This document shows, piece after piece, positions 57,911 through 64,000 of a stretch of 64,000 nucleotides of DNA; positions within the stretch are counted from its first letter, which is position 1, and the number at the start of each line of letters is the position of its first letter. The DNA is from Paraburkholderia sp. GTDB lineage: Bacteria; Pseudomonadota; Gammaproteobacteria; Burkholderiales; Burkholderiaceae. The notes beneath the pieces were generated by a model, which searched no databases, was not told where the DNA came from, and was given only the letters and a program-made list of their open reading frames with translations. Where the stretch lies: positions 826,001 to 890,000 of the forward strand of contig NZ_JAPWKB010000019.1 of NCBI RefSeq assembly GCF_028283785.1. The letters are read 5' to 3'. The position numbers were made by a program, and so were the translations under genes.

Positions 57911-60420
57911 AGCTCTCCCGTAACGGTTTGTGGTTTCGGCGCCTGTGACCCGCCGTTGCTCGGGCCATCGGGCTCTCCAATAGGCAGACTGCAATGGAAC
58001 GTGGCGCCTGTGACGTGGCCATCGGATTCGATGTTATTCACCACCCACAGACGGCCGCGATGCGATTCGATAATCGAACGGCAAATATTCAACCCCATGC
58101 CCATGCCGTCGGACTTGGTGCTGTAAAACGGTTCAAACAGACGCTCCGCGGTCGCTTCATCGACGCCCGGCCCTTGATCGACCACGCTGATGCAAACGAA
58201 TCCGGCATCCAGCCTGACCACGACCCGAATCACCGGATCCACGGCATCGGGACGCGCATCATGCATCGCCTCAGCGCCGTTTTTCAACAGATTCACCAGA
58301 ACCTGCTCGATCAGAACCGGATCGACGTAAATCACCGGCAGTCGCGAACGCATATCCGTCACGATCCGGATGCGCCGTTTGCGCGCTTCGATTTCGGCGA
58401 GTCCAACGGCGTCCGCGACAATATCCGATACACGGGTTGCCTGACGCTTCGGCTCGCTGCGTTTCACGAACTCGCGAATCCGCTTGATAATCATCCCGGC
58501 CCGCACCGCCTGCTGCGCGGTTTTCTCCAGAACCGGCAACAGATTATCGGATGTCGTCCGGCCAGATTTAACCAGTGCAACGGTTCCGGAGCAATAGTTA
58601 TTAATCGCGGCGAGCGGCTGATTCAATTCGTGCGCGAGCGACGACGCCATTTCGCCCATCGTCATCAGGCGGCTCGTGAATTGAAGCTTCTCGTCCTGCT
58701 GACGCGCGAGTTCCTGCGCCTGCTTGCGGGTGGTGATATCCGTCGCGATCTGCATTTGCGCCAGATGGCCGTCCACCCACTGAATATACTGACGCCGCAC
58801 TTCAAACCATTTCTGGATGCCCTGCACATACACTTCCTGTGCGTCGGCGGTGCTTTCTGTCAACGCGGCGGCGGGCAGGCCCGCGTAGGTGTCCACCATG
58901 TCGATCGAGTCGGACGACGCCTGCGAACTGTCGAATCCGCCGCCCGCCAGCTCCAGATGTCCGTCCGGGCGAATGCCGAACAGATGCCGGTAATACCGGT
59001 TCGCGAACAGCAGTTCCGCTTCGTCGGCGGCGAGCACGGACACGGCGGCGTCGAGACTTTCGAGCACGGTCGTGAAGCGCTCGTGCGCGGCGGCGAGTTC
59101 CTCGCGCGCCCGTTTCGGCTCGGTGATGTCGGTCATCGACGACATCCAGCCGGTCTGACGCCCCGAACTGTCGATCAGCGGCGACACGTAAAGCCGTGCG
59201 TGGAACGACGTGCCGTCCTTGCGCCGCACGCGCAATTCGAAACCGGACGACGGCGCCTTGCCGCGCAGCGTCATGTCGAGTTGACGCTGCATTTCCGGAT
59301 ACGCGTCGCGTGGCCAGTACGGGAAGGGCGCGTTCTTGCCGACCAGATCGCCTTCGTCCCAGCCGGTCATCCGGCAAAACGCCGGATTCACGTGCGTGAT
59401 ACGGCCGTGCATGTCGAGCACGCGCATGCCGATCAACACCGAATTTTCCATCGCACGCCGGAAAAACGCTTCCGCGTACAGCGCCTGCTGCGCCTCGAAA
59501 CGTTGCCGCGTGTGCTTCCACAGGCTCCACAGACTCCACAGGACGAAACACGAGAGCCCGGCGACCAGCCAGACCAGCGTGTTGTTCGTGAAGTTCGTCA
59601 TCTGCGGATACGCGTACACGCGCACCGACACGCCCTGGCCGGGCGGATCGAGCGGCAGATCGTAAAACGCGTCGCGCGGCAGGCGCGGACGGCTCGACGT
59701 GGTCGCGAGCTCGCGATTATTCACATCGACGATCGAAATCTTGTACTTCGCCGACAACTCCTGCGGAATGTCGCGCTTGAGCATGCCCTCGATCGAGAAC
59801 ACGGCGGCAATCGAGCCGAGGAAGTCGCGGTCGCGATAAACCGGCGTCTGCAGCGTGATGTAGCCGTTGCCGAGGTCGTCGTAGATCAGCGGCGAATAGA
59901 CCTGGCGGCGCGTGGCGCGCGCTTCGGCGAACGCGGCTTTGACTGCTTCGTCCATCTGCTGGTCGTTCGGACGGGCAAGGCGCTGACCGAGAACCGGCAG
60001 TGCGGTGTCCGGCCAGCGCGGCTGCTGCTGGCTCGTGTACCAGTTCAGATACAGGATTTCCGGATGACCCTGCATGATGTCGCCGGTCGAAATCTGGAAC
60101 GAATGCGGGTCGGCATGGCCGACCGACAGATCGCGCGACAGCGACTGGATCTGCTCCTGCGCGCTGGTCATGGACAGCCGGATCTGCTGCTGCGCCCATG
60201 CGACATTTCGATACAGCGTGTCTTCTTGCTGTTGTTGCTCGCGCCGGTTAAGGCTCCACAAAATCAGGCTCATGACGACCAGGAACACCAGGATCGACAA
60301 AAGCGGGGTGAGCAGATAGGAATTGGACCACCACGGTCCGTGGTGCCAGCGGGACGGCGACGTATCCGCCGGCGAACCGGACGGTCGCGCCGAGCGTGCG
60401 AATAGCCGTTCGGTCAACAT
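57907..60420 (-). CDS. PAS-containing sensor histidine kinase (FixL/DctB-like)
   Basis: An 837-residue membrane kinase. A first helix (LLTPLLSILVFLVVMSLILW) and a second near 275-295 enclose a periplasmic sensor domain (YLNWYTSQQQPRWPDTALPV, SIAAVFSIEGMLKRDIPQEL) that resembles a Cache fold. PAS 1 (ENSVLIGMRVLDMHGRITHV), PAS 2 (FTTVLESLDAAVSVLAADEA), a HisKA helix with phospho-acceptor His (MASSLAHELNQPLAAINNY) and an HATPase domain (QVLVNLLKNGAEAMHDA, GMGMGLNICRSIIESHRGRL) follow. A haem-PAS His as in FixL is not evident. The start at 60420 is supported by TACAAT seven bases upstream, implying a leaderless mRNA; in-frame starts at 60429 and 60480 exist. Confidence 0.88.
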   Translation of the reverse strand: MLTERLFARSARPSGSPADTSPSRWHHGPWWSNSYLLTPLLSILVFLVVMSLILWSLNRREQQQQEDTLYRNVAWAQQQIRLSMTSAQEQIQSLSRDLSVGHADPHSFQISTGDIMQGHPEILYLNWYTSQQQPRWPDTALPVLGQRLARPNDQQMDEAVKAAFAEARATRRQVYSPLIYDDLGNGYITLQTPVYRDRDFLGSIAAVFSIEGMLKRDIPQELSAKYKISIVDVNNRELATTSSRPRLPRDAFYDLPLDPPGQGVSVRVYAYPQMTNFTNNTLVWLVAGLSCFVLWSLWSLWKHTRQRFEAQQALYAEAFFRRAMENSVLIGMRVLDMHGRITHVNPAFCRMTGWDEGDLVGKNAPFPYWPRDAYPEMQRQLDMTLRGKAPSSGFELRVRRKDGTSFHARLYVSPLIDSSGRQTGWMSSMTDITEPKRAREELAAAHERFTTVLESLDAAVSVLAADEAELLFANRYYRHLFGIRPDGHLELAGGGFDSSQASSDSIDMVDTYAGLPAAALTESTADAQEVYVQGIQKWFEVRRQYIQWVDGHLAQMQIATDITTRKQAQELARQQDEKLQFTSRLMTMGEMASSLAHELNQPLAAINNYCSGTVALVKSGRTTSDNLLPVLEKTAQQAVRAGMIIKRIREFVKRSEPKRQATRVSDIVADAVGLAEIEARKRRIRIVTDMRSRLPVIYVDPVLIEQVLVNLLKNGAEAMHDARPDAVDPVIRVVVRLDAGFVCISVVDQGPGVDEATAERLFEPFYSTKSDGMGMGLNICRSIIESHRGRLWVVNNIESDGHVTGATFHCSLPIGEPDGPSNGGSQAPKPQTVTGEL

Positions 60421-60427
60421 GGCAGGC

Positions 60428-60433
60428 ATTGTA
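60428..60433 (-). promoter_or_regulatory. -10 box of the FixL-like kinase gene
   Basis: Reads TACAAT leftward and lies seven bases before the ATG at 60420, so transcription would begin at or next to the start codon. A weak CATTTG lies 17 bases further upstream. Confidence 0.5.
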
Positions 60434-60589
60434 GCGCACGGTGCAATCGGCAAATGGCGCAAAAAAGAGCGGAAAGTCACGTTATTCGGCGCAAACTAGC
60501 CGACGTATCCGCTGATCGTCCGTTAGATCACGGTGCGTCGCAGCAATTTTCCGCATTATGGGAAGTGATCTCGCAATTCGAAAATTATG

Positions 60590-60619
60590 TTGCGCTGACG
60601 CCGACCCCCTAATTACAAT
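60590..60619 (+). promoter_or_regulatory. Promoter of aceE
   Basis: TTGCGC (60590-60595) and TACAAT (60614-60619) are 18 bases apart. The predicted start lies near 60626, about 70 bases ahead of the aceE ATG. Confidence 0.6.
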
Positions 60620-60696
60620 CGGCCCCGAAGCTGCCGCGGCCGGGCCTCGTCCGCGCGTTGTCCAAACAAAGCGTTCCTTATTTTCAGGAGACGAGC

Positions 60697-63399
60697 ATGT
60701 CCGCTGTACCCGACGAAGTCATGAAATATGTCGCCGCCGAGAAAGACGACGATCCCCAGGAAACCGGCGAATGGCTTGAAGCGCTGGATGGCGTGATTTC
60801 TGCTGTTGGCCCCGATCGCGCCCACTACCTGATCGAAAAGCAGATCGAATTCGCGCGCGTGCATGGCGAACATCTGCCGTTCTCGGCCAATACCCCGTAC
60901 ATCAACACGATTCCCGTTGGCCGCCAGGCGCAAATCCCCGGCGACCAGGACATCGAACACCGCATCCGCTCGTACACGCGCTGGAACGCCATCGCGATGG
61001 TGCTGCGCGCGGGCAAGGATACGAACGTCGGTGGTCACATCGCGTCGTTCGCGTCGGCCGCGACGCTGTACGACGTCGGCTACAACCACTTCTGGCACGC
61101 TCCGTCGGCTCAGCATGGCGGCGATCTCGTGTTCGTCCAGGGTCACTCGTCGCCGGGCGTCTACTCGCGCGCGTTCCTGCTCGGCCGTCTGACCGAGAAC
61201 CAGCTCGACAACTTCCGTCAGGAAGTCGGCGGCGAAGGCATTTCGTCGTACCCACACCCGTGGCTGATGCCGGACTTCTGGCAGTTCCCGACCGTCTCGA
61301 TGGGCCTCGGCCCGATCATGGCGATCTATCAAGCCCGCTTCATGAAGTACATGCAGGCGCGCGGCATCACGCAAACGCAAGGCCGTAAGGTCTGGGCGTT
61401 CCTCGGCGACGGCGAAACCGACGAACCGGAATCGCTCGGCGCGATCGGCATGGCCGGCCGCGAACGCCTCGACAACCTCGTCTTCGTGATCAACTGCAAT
61501 CTGCAGCGTCTCGACGGCCCGGTGCGCGGCAACGGCAAGATCATCCAGGAACTGGAAAGCGAATTCCGCGGCGCAGGCTGGAACGTGATCAAGGTCATCT
61601 GGGGCAGCCGCTGGGATGCGCTGTTCCAACGCGACAAGTCGGGCGCGCTGATGCGCCGGATGATGGAAGTCGTCGACGGTGAATATCAGACGTACAAGTC
61701 GGAATCCGGCGCGTATGTGCGCGAGCATTTCTTCAACACGCCGGAACTGAAGGCGCTGGTTGCAGACTGGTCCGACGCCGACGTGTGGAACCTGAACCGT
61801 GGCGGCCACGATCCGCACAAGATCTACGCGGCATTCCAGGAAGCGTCCAACTCGAAGGGCCAGCCGACCGTCATCCTCGCGAAGACGATCAAGGGCTACG
61901 GGATGGGCGAAGCCGGTCAGGCAATGAACATCACCCACCAGCAGAAGAAGATGCAGGTGGATCAGCTGAAGAAATTCCGCGACCAGTTCAGCCTGCCGAT
62001 CGCCGACGACGCGCTCGTCAACGTGCCGTACCTGAAGTTCGAAGAAGGTTCGAAAGAACTGGAATACATGCGCGCCCGTCGTCAGGAGCTCGGCGGTTAT
62101 CTGCCGGCGCGTCGCCAGAAGGCGGAATCGCTGCCGGTGCCGGCGCTGTCCGCATTCGAACCGCTGCTCAAGGGCACGGGCGAAGGCCGCGAGATCTCCA
62201 CGACGATGGCGTTCGTGCGGATCCTGAACATCCTGCTGAAGGACAAGGCGCTGGGTAAGCGCGTGGTGCCGATCGTCCCGGACGAATCGCGTACCTTCGG
62301 TATGGAAGGTCTGTTCCGTCAGATCGGTATCTGGAATCAGGACGGCCAGAAGTACGTGCCGGAAGATTCCGACCAGCTGATGTTCTACCGTGAGTCGGAA
62401 TCCGGTCAGATCCTGCAGGAAGGCATCAACGAAGCCGGTGGTATGTGTGACTGGATCGCCGCCGCGACGTCGTACTCGACGCACGGCGAGACGATGATCC
62501 CGTTCTACATCTTCTACTCGATGTTCGGCTTCCAGCGCATCGGCGATCTGGCATGGGCGGCGGGCGACATGCGCGCACGCGGCTTCCTGCTGGGCGGCAC
62601 CGCTGGCCGCACGACGCTGAACGGCGAAGGTCTGCAACACGAAGACGGCCACTCGCTGATGTGGGCCGCTTCGGTGCCGAACTGCGTGAGCTACGACCCG
62701 ACGTTCGGTTACGAACTCGCGGTCATCATGCAGGACGGTCTGCGCCGCATGGTGCAGGACCAGGAAGACGTGTACTACTACATCACGGTGATGAACGAGA
62801 ACTACGAACACCCTGCGATTCCGCAGGGCAACGTAGAGACGATCGCGTCGGACATCATCAAGGGTATGTATTCGTTCAAAAAGACGGATGCCGACAAGAA
62901 GACGCCGCACGTCCAGCTGATGGGCGCGGGCACGATCTTCAACGAAGTGATCGCCGCCGCCGAGCTGCTGAAGAACGACTGGGGCGTCAACGCCGACCTC
63001 TGGAGCGTTCCGAGCCTGACCGAACTGGCCCGCGAAGGTCACGAAGTCCAGCGCTTTAACCTGCTGCATCCGCTCGAAGAGAAGAAGGTGTCGCACGTCG
63101 AGAAGCTGCTGAAGGATGCGCCGGGTCCGGTGATCGCGTCGACCGACTACATCCGCGCGCTGACCGAGCAGATCCGTGCATTCGTGCCGCAACGCTTCGT
63201 CGTGCTGGGTACGGACGGTTTCGGCCGCTCGGACACGCGTGAAAAGCTGCGTCACTTCTTCGAAGTCGATCGTTACTGGGTCACGGTCGCGGCCCTCAAC
63301 GCACTGGCTGACGAAGGCACGATCGAGCGCAAGGTCGTCGCCGAGGCGCTGAAGAAGTACAGCCTCGATCCGTCCAAACCCAACCCGATGACCGTCTAA
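60697..63399 (+). CDS. aceE: Pyruvate dehydrogenase E1 component (homodimeric)
   Basis: A 900-residue thiamine-diphosphate enzyme that decarboxylates pyruvate and acetylates the lipoyl groups of AceF. The ThDP/Mg motif GDGETDEPESLGAIGMAGRE, continuing to VFVINCNLQ, is present, and the active-site loop contains KTIKGYGMGEAGQAMNITHQ. GHIASFASAATLYDVGYNHF and GTAGRTTLNGEGLQHEDGHS are typical of E. coli-type AceE (887 residues). The ATG at 60697 follows CAGGAGA. It is the first gene of the pdh operon, followed by aceF after 79 bases containing a hairpin. No pdhR-type repressor gene lies upstream; a FixLJ-like pair does. Confidence 0.97.
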   Translation: MSAVPDEVMKYVAAEKDDDPQETGEWLEALDGVISAVGPDRAHYLIEKQIEFARVHGEHLPFSANTPYINTIPVGRQAQIPGDQDIEHRIRSYTRWNAIAMVLRAGKDTNVGGHIASFASAATLYDVGYNHFWHAPSAQHGGDLVFVQGHSSPGVYSRAFLLGRLTENQLDNFRQEVGGEGISSYPHPWLMPDFWQFPTVSMGLGPIMAIYQARFMKYMQARGITQTQGRKVWAFLGDGETDEPESLGAIGMAGRERLDNLVFVINCNLQRLDGPVRGNGKIIQELESEFRGAGWNVIKVIWGSRWDALFQRDKSGALMRRMMEVVDGEYQTYKSESGAYVREHFFNTPELKALVADWSDADVWNLNRGGHDPHKIYAAFQEASNSKGQPTVILAKTIKGYGMGEAGQAMNITHQQKKMQVDQLKKFRDQFSLPIADDALVNVPYLKFEEGSKELEYMRARRQELGGYLPARRQKAESLPVPALSAFEPLLKGTGEGREISTTMAFVRILNILLKDKALGKRVVPIVPDESRTFGMEGLFRQIGIWNQDGQKYVPEDSDQLMFYRESESGQILQEGINEAGGMCDWIAAATSYSTHGETMIPFYIFYSMFGFQRIGDLAWAAGDMRARGFLLGGTAGRTTLNGEGLQHEDGHSLMWAASVPNCVSYDPTFGYELAVIMQDGLRRMVQDQEDVYYYITVMNENYEHPAIPQGNVETIASDIIKGMYSFKKTDADKKTPHVQLMGAGTIFNEVIAAAELLKNDWGVNADLWSVPSLTELAREGHEVQRFNLLHPLEEKKVSHVEKLLKDAPGPVIASTDYIRALTEQIRAFVPQRFVVLGTDGFGRSDTREKLRHFFEVDRYWVTVAALNALADEGTIERKVVAEALKKYSLDPSKPNPMTV

Positions 63400-63428
63400 G
63401 GCATCTTCCCCGAGTGCCTTGCGTGCGC

Positions 63429-63450
63429 CGCCTGCCCGAAAGGGCGGGCG
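63429..63450 (+). other. Intercistronic hairpin between aceE and aceF
   Basis: A nine-base-pair stem, CGCCTGCCC with GGGCGGGCG (one G-U), is capped by a GAAA tetraloop. No T tract follows, so it is more likely an mRNA-stabilising or processing hairpin than a terminator. Confidence 0.6.
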
Positions 63451-63478
63451 GGCGCGCGCGGCCCAGGAGACACTAACA

Positions 63479-64000
63479 ATGAGTCAAGCGATCGAAGTCA
63501 AGGTGCCGGACATCGGCGATTACAAGGACATTCCTGTGATCGAGGTGCTGGTGAAGGCGGGTGACACCGTCGAGAAAGAGCAGTCGCTCGTTACGCTCGA
63601 ATCGGACAAGGCCACGATGGACGTGCCGAGTTCGGCAGCGGGCGTCGTCAAGGAAGTGAAGGTCAAGGTCGGCGACAACGTGTCGGAAGGCGTGTTGATC
63701 GTCGTGCTGGAAGCCTCCGGTGGCGCGGCTGCGCCGGCCCCGGCTGCGGCTCCCGCACCGGCGCCTGCCGCTGCGCCCGCTCCGGCTGCGGCGCCTGCAC
63801 CGGCTGCCGCACCTGCGGCAAGCGGCGGCGTGCAGGAAGTGAAGGTCCCGGATATCGGCGACTACAAAGACATTCCCGTGATCGAAATCTCGGTGAAGGT
63901 CGGCGATCGCGTCGAGAAAGAGCAGTCGCTGGTGACGCTCGAATCCGACAAGGCGACGATGGACGTGCCGAGTTCGGCAGCGGGCGTCGTCAAGGAAGTG
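63479..64000 (+). CDS. aceF: Dihydrolipoyl acetyltransferase E2 of pyruvate dehydrogenase, N-terminal part
   Basis: The first 174 residues are present and the gene runs off the window. The ATG at 63479 follows AGGAGA. Residues 1-76 form a lipoyl domain (VKVPDIGDYKDIPVIEVLVK, with the lipoylated Lys in LESDKATMDVP). A flexible Ala/Pro linker follows, then a second, almost identical lipoyl domain (VKVPDIGDYKDIPVIEISVK, LESDKATMDVP) up to the window edge. The peripheral subunit-binding and catalytic domains should lie beyond. AceF takes acetyl groups from AceE and makes acetyl-CoA. Confidence 0.96.
   Translation, partial: MSQAIEVKVPDIGDYKDIPVIEVLVKAGDTVEKEQSLVTLESDKATMDVPSSAAGVVKEVKVKVGDNVSEGVLIVVLEASGGAAAPAPAAAPAPAPAAAPAPAAAPAPAAAPAASGGVQEVKVPDIGDYKDIPVIEISVKVGDRVEKEQSLVTLESDKATMDVPSSAAGVVKEV
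63491..64000 (+). repeat. Direct repeat encoding two lipoyl domains
   Basis: The 168-base segments 63491-63658 and 63833-64000 encode near-identical domains. Their last 43 or so bases are identical at DNA level, which suggests recent gene conversion or duplication. Confidence 0.8.

Noticed and set aside
60613..63255. An 880-residue open frame on the minus strand opposite aceE
   Set aside because: It is the antisense shadow of aceE, produced by GC-rich third positions. Its translation is Arg/His/Val/Ala-rich with no motif, while aceE on the other strand is certain.

Overview
The window reads as a chromosomal segment of a high-GC betaproteobacterium of the Burkholderia sensu lato group (Paraburkholderia, Caballeronia or Burkholderia). 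The evidence is the strongly GC-biased third codon positions, tRNA genes with encoded CCA ends, an AceE-type pyruvate dehydrogenase followed by a dihydrolipoyl acetyltransferase with tandem lipoyl domains, a glnA-ntrB-ntrC cluster, and a trimeric autotransporter. No plasmid, phage or CRISPR functions are seen. I placed about 50 protein genes, two tRNAs, one complete IS256-family insertion sequence, ten intrinsic terminators and several repeat families. Placement rests on reading translated sequence and motifs only; no database search was run.

Layout. 1-8.1 kb: end of an EamA permease, an FadH-type dienoyl-CoA reductase, two small or medium lipoproteins, then a stress-like block (sensor kinase, two DUF1328 membrane peptides, a ferritin-like protein, two response regulators). 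8.2-15.5 kb: an MFS exporter, then a leftward operon of LacI regulator, solute-binding protein, two permeases, ATPase and a GpdQ-like phosphodiesterase, peppered with GC-rich palindromes. 15.7-22.5 kb: tRNA-Leu(TAA), an LprI-type protein, an SH3 protein with a Pro/Gly tail, GST, a flavin disulfide reductase, a TMEM175-like channel and a YfcE-like phosphoesterase. 22.6-31.2 kb: a ProP-like symporter, yggX-argA, and divergent hrpA. 31.3-38.6 kb: trimeric autotransporter, a YVTN-type beta-propeller with a fatty acid hydroxylase/sterol desaturase, an EI24 membrane protein and a MoCF-domain protein. 38.7-44.1 kb: rhodanese and the nitrogen-control cluster glnA-ntrB-ntrC, with a sigma-54 promoter and upstream NtrC-like sites. 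44.2-54.7 kb: S9 peptidase, xthA, an unrecognised small protein, initiator tRNA, YgeA-type racemase, cytosine deaminase, prlC, an acyltransferase and folD. 54.7-57.2 kb: a non-coding repeat island hosting the insertion sequence. 57.3-64 kb: a FixJ/FixL-like two-component pair divergent from aceE-aceF, which runs off the end.

How the genes work together. Most of the window is stable housekeeping and metabolism: nitrogen assimilation (GlnA and its NtrBC control), pyruvate oxidation (AceE/AceF), folate one-carbon flow (FolD), arginine synthesis (ArgA), pyrimidine salvage (CodA), peptide turnover (PrlC, S9) and DNA repair (XthA). The more accessory parts are the palindrome-bearing ABC operon (8.2-15.6 kb), the autotransporter and its AT-rich flank (31.3-34.5 kb), and the inverted-repeat/IS island (54.8-57.3 kb). 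I found no clearly undescribed multi-gene system. The best candidates for a second look are the GpdQ-linked transporter operon with its repeated palindromes (one inside a coding sequence), the inverted-repeat island, and the shared, probably leaderless argA/hrpA promoter.
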